DNA from: Monocercomonoides exilis
Lineage: Eukaryota > Preaxostyla > Oxymonadida > Polymastigidae
Reading direction: 5' to 3'
DNA: 64,000 nucleotides
Assembly (NCBI GenBank): GCA_001643675.2
Contig: LSRY02000024.1
Coordinates: 684,001 to 748,000 of the forward strand
In this document: positions 32,974 through 46,239 of the stretch, piece by piece
Numbering within the stretch: position 1 is the stretch's first letter
Layout: every line of letters begins with the position of its first letter
Program-made: the position numbers and the translations under genes
The notes under the pieces: generated by a model
Databases searched by the model: none
The model's input: only the letters and a program-made list of their open reading frames with translations
Told to the model about the DNA's origin: nothing

Positions 32974-35900
32974 AAAAGAAAGAAAGAAAGAAAAAGAATA
33001 AAGTACTAAATTCAAAACAAACCTGACGGCAATATGAATAAGAAAGAGACGATCTCGCACGTTCCCGTTGAGATAATGGCAGCGCAGCACAAGGGCAAAG
33101 AAGCTCGGCAATCTTGTCGATCGGAAGAGATACACAAAGTGAAGGAACAATCGGAGCAGCTGCCATGTGAGAGAACGAAGGAGTGCGATTCAATGCAGAC
33201 GAAGAAGGACTCATCGTCACAGGCGTAATGGATGACTGCGGCTCCTGTGGCAGCGCTGGACTTCCATAAGGCGAATTCACATTCTGCGAAGCGGGTGAAG
33301 GCTGCACGCTTGCGGATAAAGACGCAGAAAAATTCACATATTTTGATCCAAAATCTTCGAGAGGAATGTTCAGCGCCTGCGAAAGCGCCTCCACTCGCTT
33401 CTGCTGCAGCCGTTCTCTTCTTCTGGCATTCAGCTTCTGGAAGAGCGCCACAGCCTCAAAGGCCTTGTGCGTTCCTTCCACCGACGAGTAGTCAAGTGAA
33501 AGTGCTGCCAAAATCTGCGCTGGATCAACCGACCGCACTGTCGTCGAAGGAAGCGAGAACGCTCCGCCTTTCCCATTCGCTGGAAGCTTCATCGATCGTC
33601 TTGTCCGTGGCACTGTTTGGGTGTGTGAAAGTCCATTGGAGTTAAGTGGGGTCACTGTGGAAGACAAGTTAGTGTGTCGTGTGGGTGTGAGTGGAGTTAA
33701 AGACGCAGGTCCATTTTGCTGGCTAGCTGAAGCTGTTGAAGTGGGATTCGTCCTTCTACCTGTAGGTGTCATGGGATCATCGGTGATCACCGGAAGCGTA
33801 TCTTTGGCTTTCAAAGTGGTGCTTCCTTGCACCTGGACAGCCCCGCTGCTGACAGGCATTGGCGGAGGAGGCGCTGTATAGTCGCTGGAAAAGAGGTCGA
33901 ACAACAGCATCTTCATCTGCGTTTCGTTGGTGACTGGATACTGCCTAACAAGCAGACGCTCCTTTGTGGATGCCATTTTGCGTAGCGCGCCAAAGGAGCC
34001 GTGTGCAGTTGATGTGTATGATGCTATTGATCGCACAGAAGGCGATGAAGGTGTCGCAGCCAGCGACAGCTGAGACACTCCGTGTGATGGATGCTGCGGT
34101 GCCATCGAGCGCTCGTTTTCGTCATACATCTTGGAGTAATCGAAGGGCTCGTCTCCCTTTCTTCCTTTGATCAAATGATTCAAATCACCGTTGTGCGAAG
34201 AGGACTGAACACTTGTGGCAGAAAATTCTGCCTTCTTCTTCTTCCTTTCGCCAAACAAAAGTGATATCTCGTCTCCTTCGTGCCCCAGCCCGTCCAGCTC
34301 CCTTTCTTCCAAGATGCGCATCTGCTCCTCTGTCCATTCAGCATCCGCATCAACTGGATCATCAATGTGCGCAAACAGCTCTTCGCGTTCATCGGCTCCA
34401 TCAGGCTTCGTCTCCTGCTTTGCCTGCCAGCTGTTTTTGCTCTTCCCGTGCGGTTTTGACGATCTGCTTCTGTCTTTCTCTTTCTCTCTCTTCTTTCCAA
34501 ATGAATAAACATTGTCTTCAAAGAACAGCGGAAGCGTCGCAAAGCGGCGCCTTGTGATTCTTCCGTTGAAGTCAGTCCATTTTGAGTAGTGGACAGACAA
34601 TGCCAGTATTTCCTGTGCAGATGCAGGGCGAGGAAGAATGAGTCCAACAATAAACAGCCTCCAGTCGCAGTGGCTGTGTGTAATAGGCGCAGGAGACAGC
34701 TCTCGTGAGGGAGAAGGAATGCTCACGCTGTTGCGAAGTGAAGGAGATACAGCCAAGATTGCATTGGAAGAAAATGACGGGTGTGTCACTTCAATTGGAT
34801 GAGGAGAGGAGAATGAGTGTCTCTGCTGTGTTGGTGGCATGGAAATAACAGCTGGCGCAGCCTCAGAAACTTCAGATGCACAAACTTGTTCTCCATTGTC
34901 CTGTTTGTTAAACTGGTGTGGCATCTCCCCTTCCACATTCAGGGTCTGTGTGAAAGGACAGCAAAGTTGCTCAGCCAATTTTTGGATAAGAGAAACTGGA
35001 AGGAAGCGCCAAAGAGGTGGAAACAATGGAGGAATGGAAGAAGGTGTAGTGAAGTTGACTCGTGGAGTGAGGAGTGAAGAAGAAAATGCTGGAGAACCGA
35101 TGCGAACAGAAGAATTGACAGAAAGAGAACTGCCTGAACTGCTGCTGGCTGAAGGAGTCTGTGCTGGAAAAGCGACTTGTTTGCTTGGCGATGGCATTGG
35201 AAACGGATTGCGCTCGTGGGAGACAGGTACTTGGCTGCACTGCTCAAACGCCCGCTGCACAAACCCGTCGGTTCCGTTGATGCACTCCAGGCAAACACGA
35301 GTGAACTGGGACGGATGACAGAGACCAGTTGTGGAAAGAGAAGAAAGCGCAATACGCAGCAGATTGGCGTAGAAGGGAGACACAGCAGCAATGCCTGGCG
35401 GTGTGCGCAGAGGATGTGGCGGGCGAAGCGGAATCAGACTCGCAGTTGATGTGGAGGATGAGAGGGATGTTGCTATTCCGTGTGTTGAAAGAATTCCCCG
35501 TGGTGAGAGAGGTGTTGCAACTGGTTTTTCGCCTGTGCTGCTGGCACTCTTCAGTGTGCTTGACCGAAGAGATCCTCCAACCTGAGGCTTTTCTGCAGAG
35601 CCTTCTAAGCTCTTTTCTTGTTCGTTTCTAATCCGCTCTCTCTCCTTTCGCTCTCTTTCGTTGTCCTTCTCTGTGTTCACCCAGCGCAGAGCATTTCTCT
35701 TCGCTCTGTGTGAAGGTGTATCAAATGGGTGTGCATGCAGTGGATCCGTCCAATGCGAATAGATGCGTGTGTATCGCAAGTCAGGCTGCGACAGTCTCGT
35801 TGGTTTCTCCTCTGATGCAGCGTCTGGAGTGATTGGTGTGATTGCTCCCATTGAAGCACGCAGTGGATGCTGCGGAGATGTCACACGAGGCGACATCTGG

Positions 35901-38900
35901 CTGTGCTGCTCAGCAAACGACGAGTTGTCTGGAGATGGTGCAGGAAGCGGGGATTCTCCTTCATCTGACTCAGACTCCGAGTTGTCGTCCCATTCGCGCT
36001 CGTCGTGCATATCCAGCTCGCTTTCGTCCTGCAGCAGCTCGCTCACATCGCCAAACGGATCGGCAAAGCCAGGCGAAGAGCCATTCTCCACCACTGCAAC
36101 AGCCGCTGACGCATCAGAGCGGTGGCTCCCGGGCTCCGCGGAGTCGCCTCTTGCTTTGCTCTTCAGCTTCTGCTCGACAGATGACTTGATCTTCAGAGCA
36201 TTCCATGCGCTGCAGTCACGCATCTTGCTTCTTTCTCTCTTTATAACACTGGCAGCATCTGTGCTTACAGCAAGCGAATCATCATGCGCTAGCTTCTTCT
36301 CAACCGCCTTGAACTCTCTCAGCACATCTTTGTGCTTCGCGTCCTGTGCTGCCTTCCTTCTCCTTTCTGACTCCAGACTTTTGCTCATATCGCTGCTGAT
36401 GTCCAGGAGCGTGCCTGAGTTCATGTTGAATATCAAGTCGGACTCCTTCAGCTCCTGCCCTTCCATCGAACCCTGTTGCTTTTCTGGCTCAGCATCTATC
36501 GCTCTGAACAGTCCCGTCTTCGCATCGAGGAACGCGCCGACTCCCTCTCCGCTCATCTCGCCAGACTCCAGACGGTTCAGCAGCGTCTTCATCCAGTGCT
36601 CTGTAAACTCTGGTGCAGCTATCGACGACTGGAGCGGGTCATTGCCTGAATGTGCATGCTCCCTCAGCTTCGCCTGCTGAGACAGGCGCTGCTGCTGCCG
36701 CGACTGCTCAATCAGAAACGTGGCAGCGTCTTCGTCTGTCTCGTCGTCGTCGTCCCGCCCTTCTCTGGACTCTATGATGGTCTCACTGCGGTCAATCAGC
36801 ACACGCCCTCCGCGTATCCGAATCTTCTCTCTGATGATTTCTCCGCCTTCCTCAATCGCTATTCCGAACAGGAACTGCAGTGTGGACAAGGATTGCAAGT
36901 CGCGGAACAGCTTCTGCCGGCTCCAGCGGTCGATGGCTTCAGAAAGAGAGGAGCAGGCTGTGGCGCAGGAGTGGATGACGGTGACTGCCTGGTGCAAGAT
37001 CTGCTGCATTCTTGTGCGCGACTCGCTGATCAGCTGCAGACACGTCTGGTCTCTTTCGGCTGCTGTGAAGAAGGAGGCTGAAATTGGAGTGAAAGGAGAT
37101 TTTTGTGGTTGAGAAGAGGAAGGCAATGATTGTGATGATGATGGTAATGAAGATGATATTTGAGAATTGGGGAAAGAAGAAGCAGAGGAAGCTGATAGAT
37201 TCGATATTGATGATGCATTTGAAACAGAAGAAGTCGTGTCCTGTTGTGAACCTGCTGAAGATGAAGCAGATGCAGAAGAAGAAGAAGAGAAAGCAGGGTT
37301 ATTAGACAGCACATCAAATGTAATAGCAGGCGGAAGCATCGAAACGAGACCTGTGGAGGAGGAGCATGCAGAGTATGACACACACAAATCTGACATGTGC
37401 GGATTAATTCGGCAAAGCGATGCTAATTTCTCCGGAAGCGGAGGATACACAAATGGCGGTGGTGCTGGTTTCTGCTCTTCTTCTTCGGCTTCTTCAAGTT
37501 TGGCGTCTTTGCCCTTTCCTCCTTTTGCTGTTTTGCCAGCTTTGCCTGCTGCTGATGATGCAGCAGTCGAATCCTTTTCTTTGCCTCGCTGTGTCAAATC
37601 TGCTCTTTTAGCATCCTTCTTCGGGCTTTTTGGCATATCCCCCGAGCTGCTGGCTGGTCTTTCACCGTCTGCTGACTGAAGCGATGCCAATCTTTCTCTC
37701 TCGCTCGCTTCTGCTGCTTCTCTTTCCTCTGCCTCCTTTCGCTTCCGCTCTTCCTCAATCTCCCTCTCATGTGCTTCTCTCCTCTCCTTCACTGCTCTTA
37801 TCCCACTCTCCAGTGCATTCAGCACTGTGTGTGCTGACCCCAACAGACTCAACGTCTGCTCCTTCAGCAGAGACGGAGGCAGCTGGGCAAATGGCTGCAG
37901 GCTTTGTGCCAATGAAGAGCGATCGGATCCTTCCTCACCATCTTTGCTTGCTCCGCCTGATGAAGAAGATGCCGATGAAGATGTAGAAGAAGAAGATGAT
38001 GATGAAGCTCCAGTTTTCGTTCCCTTTTTCGTTTCTTTTCCAGTTGGTGTTGTTGGAGGCACAAGGATATCTTCCATTCCATTGTTTGGCGTCATCGAAG
38101 AGACGATGCTGTTCAGAAGCAGAATTGCCTCGTTGCCCTTCTCTCCTTCCTTTTCTGTCTTCCCTTTGATCTTCTCCTTCCTCACCCACTTCACAAACGG
38201 AACCCCAAAGAACGGCAGCTTCATAAACGCTGACTCTGCCTCTCTCAATTCCTGCTCTGCTGACTCTGCTGCTGCTGCCGCCGCAGCCGCTGCACCTTTG
38301 TCTTTTCCTCCTCCTCCTGCTCCTCCTGCTGCTTTTTCTGTGTTCTTCTTCGCCTGCCCTCCTTTCTTCCCGTCTTTGCCCGTTCCACTTCCGGTTTCTC
38401 CATCGTCCTTCCATTCTCCTGCTGGGACATCGGGATATGCACAGCTTCTGAGATACTTGCTCTCCATCTCACTTGCCACTGCTCCGTCAAACAGAGCCAC
38501 ACCATCACCCAATGTGTACGGAGGATACGAAGGTACCTCCTGTCTGCTTGTCTCTGCAAGTGTTTTGTCCTTCGCTGTCTTCTTCTCTTCAGCTGCAGCA
38601 GATGCCAGCGGCTGTGGAATGATTGGCGTGTCGCGTGGATCGATGGGGAGCCCGCGAATGGCACAGCAGTAGTCAAACAGAAGACGAAGGAAGTTGATGA
38701 TCCTTGTGATCTCTGCAGTGGCTACTGCTTCCAGACACAGGCCAACAAGGTCTGTCAGCTTGGGAACAAGTGTGGCTGATACAAACGAAGCGAGATGAAT
38801 CGCCCTCTGCTCAGACACGCTCCGCTGCTTCATGAAGATGTATCTGATCGCAGACAGCGACTCCACAAGCCTCAGGTGCATCTCCTCTTTCGTCAGCGGG

Positions 38901-41900
38901 TGCGACCGCAGCGCCAGCGGAAACGCCGACAGCGACGCCAAAGAAGACTGCAGCGCTGTCACAATGCCGTCAACACGGAAGTCGCGCCGGCTGAGCTCTT
39001 CCTTCGCGTGGCGTGCCTGTTTCGAGAGGATGCGTGCCACAAGCGACCGAATGCCCATCAGACATCTGAAGGCACCGCCGATCACCTGGTCGAACTGTTT
39101 CTCGCTCGACTCGAACTCCGCCAGCAGCAGCGTCGCCACTTTGGAAGAGACACGAGGCAGCGTGCGGAGCAGAGGAAATCCGCCTTTGTGCCGCATCGTC
39201 AGCACCTCAGAGGCTGAGGAGAAGGCTGTGCGGGAGCTGCTCATGGCTTCGATCAGCTGAAGCAGGCGAGTCCTTTCCCGCTCTTCCTGAAGCTGCTTCT
39301 GAAGGACATCGATGCGCTTAGCACGGTCGGCTGCTTTCATCGCGTTTCTCTGTGCTGCTTCTTCTTCTCTCTTCTTCCGCGTCTCTTCGTCTTCGTTCGG
39401 GTCAATCAACAGAGACGGATCATCCACTTCTTCTTTCTCTGCTTTTGCCCCTTTCCCTGTCTTGCCCTTCGCAGCTGTTTTTCCCTTCCCACCCAAACTC
39501 TTATCACTGCTCCCTGGTCTTCCTCCTTGTTTTGAGCGAGATGTATCTAATTTCCCTCCTTTCCCTGTCTTCTCCTCTGCTTGCTCACTTCCTTCTGCTG
39601 GTTGAGGTGGAGGTGGTGGAGCATACAGCACATCCAGCGCCTCGTCGATTGCCTTCACTGCCTTCTGGTCGAGCTCTTCTTCAGTCGGCAGAGGAACTGG
39701 AATCAGATCCAGGCTTTGCATCGGAGGGAAAGGCGTGAGCGCTTCCAGCTTCTGCTGCAGATGGCTAAGCAATCTTCGCACAACATGCTGTTTCAAGTGA
39801 CGTGGGGATGAGAAAAGCGATAGCGGAATCACATCGAAGCATCCACACAGCTCTCCGTACCATTTTTCAAAGAGACGTCTTTCGGTGCGGAACTGGTTGT
39901 ATTGGGCATGCAGAAGAGTGAGGGTGGAAGGAGTGAGGGTGTGTTCAGGGAATGTGGAGACTGAATCCTTAAATGTGTCAGGCAGCTCCACATCCAGCCC
40001 TTGTTGTGCCCTTTCTTTCCTCTCCTTTTCTTTCTTCTCTTTCTCCATTCTTTCTCTCTCTGAATCTCCTTTCCTCCTCCTCCACACCATCTTCTCCTTC
40101 CTCACACTCGCAAAGCCATCATCTGAAGCCCGGCTGATACAGTCGCTTTCGCTGCTGTCTACACACAGCACAGCATCAAAGCAGCTTATCGCTGGAAACT
40201 CGTTCGCATCCTCTGCCCATCCCGCTGGTGGCAGCAGCTCTTTATTCAGAAGAGCCATCCGCTTCGACAGCTCAGACTGTGGCTCAGCCACTTCTTCCTT
40301 TGGTATCACTGGATGTCCCAGTCTTTTCTCTCTTTCTTCTTCTCTCTCTTCTCTTTCTCGCTCTTTCCTGACTCTTTCTTCTTCCTCTGCAGTCTCAATC
40401 TCCTTGATGGCCGGGTGCACATGCTCATCCAGCGTCAGCAGCCGCTCCAGCTGCGCCGCCTGCAGCGCATTCTGAGGGAAGCCGTCGAGAATGATGCCTC
40501 CCAAAAATGGATAGCTGGCATCATACACAGGCGGGGGTGGTGCAAGCAGAGAAGAAGATGTCAGAGAAGATGACGCAGCAGACAGCTGGGGCAATGGAGT
40601 GACAGAAGGTGTGATAGAAAACGGTGTCTGCGCTGATGGGATTGGCGTTGGGGCGAATGAGTAAGTGACAGAGGCAGTCGTGCTGCTGGCTCCACTCTGC
40701 GGTGAGTGTGCAGCAGACGTAAATGAAACAGTCGAAGCAGCTCGCTGCATTTCTGGATGAGCACCGCTTTCACTTTCATCGGAATGAAGATGCGTCTGCA
40801 TCTGACTCAGCATCTTCGCACATTCTTCAGCTTTCGCCAGGTCTTCTGCTGAGAGGCGGAACACGCTCTCGATCCGACTCACAGTTGTGTCTCCGTCATC
40901 TTCATCGTCACTCACATTCGCTTCGACCACTTCTTCCTCGTCCATTTCTTCCTCTTCGTCCTCTTCCTCTGCTTTTCTACCTCCCAAATGTGCATCGCCC
41001 ATCCCCGTTCTCCTCTTTCCTCTCTTCTTCTTGTTCTTCTTCGGAGTCCGCTTGATCTTCTTGATCCTGTTGCAATACTCCCTCGCTATCTCTTTAATCA
41101 CATTCGGATCTTCTCCTCTCTCTTTGATGCGATGTCTAAGGGATGTTGGAGGATCTGGTGGGACAGTCAGCTCAATCAGCTTCTCTGTCAGTGACTCCAG
41201 TGAAGGTGGAGGTGGAGGAGGAGGAGGAGAATCAACAGAAGGAGAAGAAGAAGAAGAAGAAGATTCAGCTGTGGTATTGGGAAGTGTGGACGGAACGTTT
41301 GCAGCTGCTGACGCAGTTTCTGTTGGTTGAGCAGCCAATACATCTTCAGACAAAGCAGATGGAGGCACGTTTTGTGCAGATGGATCTGTCATTCCCTGAG
41401 ACTGTGATTGTTCTTGTTGTTCTTCTTCACTTCCTTGTTCATTCTCAGCCACTGCATCCATCGCCGCTATCTCCTTCTTTCTTCTCTCTTCCTCCTCCTG
41501 CTGCTGCTGCGCATAGAAGAGCGCCTTCCAGTTCATTCTGCACCGCTCTGAGTCGATCAGAATGCACTCAGCCACAACAGACGTAGTCAGCTCGTCAGAC
41601 AGCTCTTCTCCTTCAGTCAGCTGCTGGTGCACAATCGCTCCAAGCTTTTGGAGAAGCACTGAATGGCCGCGGGAGAGAAGAGAAGAGGAAAAAGAAGAGG
41701 AGGATGAGGATGAAGTGTTGGCTGTGATGGAAGAGTGGACAGATGGTTCTAATGATGAAGAAGACGAGGTAGATGGAATGGACGATGAGGCAGATGCTGA
41801 TCCAGATGTGTTTGAAGTGTTTGAAGCATCCAAAGAAGATGAATTAGAAGAAGAAGAAGATGATGATGATGATGATGATGAAGCAGAAGAAGAAGCATCA

Positions 41901-43306
41901 GTTGCATTCAGCACAGGAACTCCAGCAGCCTCGAGTGCTCTGCTGATTGCCGACTGCACCGAAATCAGCGAGAGCGACAGATCTGCTGCGACGGCGCGTG
42001 CCATCCGCGTCTTCCCGCTTTTTGGAGGTCCGACGACAGACACGAAGATGGGAACGAACAAAGTCGAAGGGTTGTTGTGCGACCGCTTCCGGATGCGCGA
42101 CTCGGTTGGCCCGCGGAAGGTGGACTCGAACAGCAGGTGCGACAGCGCACGTGACAGCACCGGAGGATACAGCGACGGCGCGTGCTTCTCAGCAGTTGTT
42201 TGTGGAGGAGGAATGGGAAATGAGCCTGATGATGCAGGGCGCGAAGATGGAAGAGGAGTTGATGGGTCGGAAAGTGAGTGGTGTGCGTCTCTGGAGACAT
42301 CGATGATTTGTGAAGTGATACCGCTCCCCATCTTGTATTCACGCACATGCTCCGCTGTGATAGCACTGAGCTCGTCGTTTTCCTCGTCAGACTCAGACAC
42401 ACCTTCATCGTCATCGTCAGATTCAGATCCAGAAGAAGGAGAAGGTGGAAGATTAATTGCTTCGATCGCTTTATCCACCGCGTTCAAAGTTGTTCCAAAT
42501 GCAAATGTTTGTCTCCATTGATATGTCATTAACTCTTGATTGAAACCTAGTCCATTTGCCTTGGCGTCAACCATCAGCAGAGAAAGATCAACAATATCAT
42601 CAACAACTTTATGGCAGAATCTTTCAGAAGATGCATGAGAATTTTCCATGTGGGCAATTTGAAGTGCCTTGATTTTTTCTTGCGTCTCCATCTGTGCATT
42701 ATCTTCATCTGCCATTACGCTCATATTTCCTTCCATTATTCTCCTGTGAGCATTTTCTTTTTCTCTTATTCGCTGTTGATCGATTAAATCTTCTCTTGCA
42801 GCTCTATTCTTTTTAATACGTTCTTTTTCATGTCGCACAGTTGCTAATCGCGAAGTGAGTTCATATTCAACTCTTGATTCTTGAAATGCATGAGACTGAA
42901 ATAGATTAGTCACCTGACCCAGCATTTGCCCCTGATGAAAATGCAATAAATCATCGAATATACGATTTCTTCTTTTAGTTTCAATCATCCTACGAATCTC
43001 TATATCTTCCCATTTGTTTTTCACTGATTCAATAAATGAAGATCCTTCTTTTTCTGTTTTATCAGCGTTTTGAGCCATTTTGCAAAGTCCGCGAAAGTGT
43101 TGAATAGGATCCTCAGCATTAACGCGAGGTTTCTATGTTGATAAAAATGATTGATTGCAAAAGGTAAAGAAAATAAATTCGAAAAAACGAATGAAATTAA
43201 ATAATTTAAAACAAACCAATGGATCTTTTATTTTTGATGATGACTTTTTTCCTTGAAGTTTTGCATCGAAAGCATCGAGCTCGTCAAGTACGGCTCGTTT
43301 GTTCAT
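32568..43306 (-). CDS. SPEF2: SPEF2/CPC1-like ciliary central-pair protein
   Basis: Three exons: 43306-43217, 43132-33023 (10.1 kb) and 32756-32568, 3462 aa (human SPEF2 is about 1820). SPEF2 (KPL2, Chlamydomonas CPC1) is part of the C1 central-pair apparatus of motile cilia. Visible matches: a basic coiled coil at residues 50-200, then CHKVVDDIVDLSLLMVDAK before a short WR block; an adenylate-kinase-like P-loop VVGPPKSGKTRMARA at about residue 395; the paired ILDGFPQNALQAAQLE at about 910, after a roughly 500-residue Ser/Glu insertion; and C-terminal EF-hand-like blocks DWRLFIVGLILPRP near 2850, LFDLFSSDY and LSLDYSSVEGTHKAFEAVALF. The N-terminal CH domain of animal SPEF2 is absent. Long inserts carry Ser, Glu and Lys/Gly runs. 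The last intron (33022-32757) contains poly-A and (GAAA)n tracts and is skipped to reach the final 62 codons. Family call is firm. Confidence 0.9.
32890..32998 (+). repeat. Poly-A plus (GAAA)n microsatellite in the last SPEF2 intron
   Basis: A 29-nt A run followed by about 19 copies of GAAA with minor variation. On the transcript strand this is a (TTTC)n/poly-T tract just upstream of the intron acceptor at 32757. An open frame runs through it only because TTTC and TTCT repeats have no stop codon. Confidence 0.9.
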
Positions 43307-43476
43307 CAAAGATCTTTAAAGATTTATAAGAACGGTTCTCCCTATATTTTTTTAATAAATGATCTCAAAGATCAAAGAATCAATTTTTTGAAAGTTCAAG
43401 TTTGTATTAAACTGAATAGGTTAAAAAATTGAGAAAATAAAAATAATTGTAAAAGGCAAGATCAAGGTTTTCAATT

Positions 43477-45422
43477 TTATTCTTGTTGAACACTTTGTTG
43501 GCCTTCTTCCTCTTCGTAGCCAAAATCGCTGTTCTGTTGTTCTTCTTCCTCTCCTCTGCCTTCGTTATATTCTCCATCTCCTGCTTCTTCTTCTTTTCCT
43601 TGATAAGATTCGTCTTGGTCGAAATGTTCTTGTTCTTGTTCTTCTCCCTCATTTTTCTGTTCAAGTTCCTCTTCTCCTTCTTCATTTTCTTGTTCCTCTT
43701 TCTGTGACTGTCTCTTTGAGTCTGGTGTATCAGAGAGGCGAGGAGAAGGTGTCCTGCCGACATTTGAAGTGTTTGCGTACTCGTGTGTAGTGGTGCGAGA
43801 CTTTGTTGAGGAAGACATCGTCAGAAGCTGAGGATACGCTGCAAAGAAAGTCGACCGCAAGCCATTCGCTTTTTGCTCAATTTGGCCTGTGGTTGGATAA
43901 ACGAGATGAAGAGAGAAGAATATGGAAAAAAATTCAAATATTTATTAAAAAATGATAACAAGACAATATAAAATGATAATTTGTATGATAATTTGGATCA
44001 GAAAGAAATAAAAAATATATAAATAAATATTTTGTAAAGCAATCATCAATTTTCAAAAAAATAATAATAAATAATAATTTCTTCACAGATAGCACAATAC
44101 ACACCAAGATAGGACACGATATTCGTCTGTGTGATTGTGCCTTCTGCGTTTGCCTCGTCGGGCGCGTCGCACTGGGCGCTCTGGAAGAGCCGCATGACAG
44201 GCGCATAAAGAATGGAGATGTGGCTCAGCACGTCGTCCTTCTGCTGCTTGAATGACTCGATGCGCTTCTTCGTCACTTCAATCTGCCGCTGCGTCTCGTC
44301 TTTCAATTTGCCTGACTCTCCTTTTCTCTTCGCAGCTGTCTCTCTCAGCTCATTCGCTTTCTCCAGATCCTCCCTCTCCTCTTTCTCCAGCCTCTGGATC
44401 TGCACTTCGAGATCCCCCACAATGTTGTTGTTTGTCACAATCTGGTCCTCCACTTCCAAATACCGTGTCACCAGCTCATCCACCGAGTCAATCCCGGTTG
44501 CATTCTTTATCCTCCACAGAGCCTCTTCGTATGCAGCCATCTTCTCCTGTGACACCTGTGAAATGGCCTGTTCCTGTGATGTCACTATCACCCCGCTCGA
44601 TAAGTCAGCATCTTCTTCTGGTGAGCCATCTTCGTTCCCTCCAACATGGAAGAAATCAGAAAGTTGATCACATTTTTCTATTTCTTGATCTAATTGTTGA
44701 GACTCATGCTCGAAGTATGCTCTATCTTCTCTCTGTTGTTCTTGAATTGATTTCTTCTCCTGATCAGCAGCTGCTCGTTCTTCATAGCAAACGTTTGCTT
44801 CTTCGATAATATCTGCCATCTGTTTCTTTTTCTCGAATAATTTCTTTTCCATTTTTTTGTGAACTCCATCAAATATAACTCTTTCACATCTCATGCTGTC
44901 GATTTTTTCTCGTAGCTGTTTGTTTTCTGTTATAGCTTGGTTATATCTAAGGAGTGCTTGATCCAGACGATTTTCAAGTGTTCTAATTTGAAGCGCAAGA
45001 GCATTATCACTTTCTTTTGTTGATGTAACTCCTCGAACTTCTTTTCTTTTTTCAGCAACAGCTCTTGACAACTGATTAATTTCATTTTTAAGTTCCTCGT
45101 TTTCTGCTTTTGCATCTTCAATTTTGCGCTGGGTGATAACACCTTGTTGTTCCAATTGTTGAAGTTCTCTAAATTGAACTGAGCGTGGCTTCGTGCTTGG
45201 GGGAATGCGACTTTCAAATTCATATTTTTGCCTAAGTTCATCGTTTTCTTTTTTTAATAAATCAATTTGAGTTCTTAAAAAAAATACACAAGAATATCAA
45301 GTAATAAAAAAAAACACGCACTGTTGCATGCGTAGAGTTTTTTGAAAGCTCTCTTTAGTAGCCTTTGGTTGGCTACGAGTTGAGCGGAAACTAGCAACCG
45401 ATCGTGTGGTTCTATCAGCCAT
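43477..45422 (-). CDS. ODAD1: ODAD1/CCDC114-like outer-dynein-arm docking complex protein
   Basis: Three exons: 45422-45322, 45273-44087 and 43886-43477, 565 aa. ODAD1 (CCDC114; related to CCDC63 and Chlamydomonas ODA1/DC2) is a coiled-coil subunit that anchors outer dynein arms to doublet microtubules. Diagnostic blocks are LENRLDQALLRYNQA, NKQLREKIDSMRCERVIFD and VHKKMEKKLFEKKKQM, followed by a dimeric coil to about residue 390, then YLGVYCAIC joined by splicing to QIEQKANGLR, the family's 'YLG.IEQ..NE' block. The intron acceptor CCACAG|GC and the donor T|GTGAAG fit the phase. After residue 450 comes an extra Gln/Glu-rich acidic tail ending in a TAA stop. The first half of exon 2 is AT-rich and the second half GC-rich. 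SPEF2 starts 170 bp downstream on the same strand. Confidence 0.92.
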
Positions 45423-45516
45423 TGCACAAGAAGAACAATAACTTTTAATGAATGAAACCACTTATATATTTTATAATAATTTATAAGATCAGTTCCGAAA
45501 ATAATTTCTTGAATAC

Positions 45517-45548
<32 letters not shown>

Positions 45549-46239
45549 TAGAAAAGAAAGAAAGAAAAAGGACCATGGAAAACGAATATCAATGGAAAAA
45601 ATGATTTTTGAATCTGCCAATTTATAACAACAATTTTGTTCTGAACTTCATTTTTCAGTGGGAAAAATTATTTATTTGAAAATAATGCTTCATTTTTTTT
45701 ATTTTTTTTTTTTGAAATTTTTGAAAGTGGATGTTACCTCTACATTTTTGGCTTCAACTGTACAAATAAGAAAAAGAAAAGAAAAAAGAAAAGAAAAGAA
45801 AAAGAAAAGAAAAAAAAAAGAAAAAAAAAGAAAAAGAAAAAGAGAAAGAGAAAAAAAAAATTGAGTTACATTGCAAAATAAACGTCTCAAAGCACGTTAA
45901 AGGATATAAATCATGCAAATAAATGAAAAAATAAGTTATTTTATCAGCATTTCTCCGTTTTCTAATAAAAAAAGAAGAATGAAACAATTGAGGAAAATGT
46001 GATAATTGAGCAAAAACGAAAACTCTGACCAAAATTTGGTTCTGACAGTCAAAAAATAAAAAATATGCAATTAAAAAACTCTTGTTAATATAACAGATAC
46101 ATCACGAAAATTACTCTTGTGAAAGATTTCACGAAAATAAAACAGAACAAAAATTTGACAAAAACATATTTAAACTGAAAAAAAAAAAAAAAATAAAACA
46201 AAATAAAATAAATCATTCAAATTGTATGTGTGTCACAAA
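45423..46239. other. AT-rich intergenic region with simple repeats
   Basis: Spacer between the ODAD1 start and the 3' end of the smaller surface-protein gene, both on the minus strand. It holds an (AT)n tract at about 45517-45549 and a (GAAAA)n-type purine tract at about 45771-45860. I see no gene. Confidence 0.6.
45771..45860 (+). repeat. Purine microsatellite (GAAAA)n-like
   Basis: About 90 nt of A/G only, mainly GAAAA and GAAAAA units, in the spacer upstream of ODAD1. Confidence 0.85.

Noticed and set aside
32888-33022. C-terminal extension of the SPEF2 frame made of Phe/Leu/Ser repeats
   Set aside because: It is read-through of an intron with (GAAA)n and poly-A; the CAG|GTTTGT donor and the final exon at 32756-32568 explain the end.
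43407-43860. Independent Glu/Gln-rich small gene
   Set aside because: It is the last exon of ODAD1: splicing gives the family's QIEQKANGLR block directly after YLGVYCAIC.
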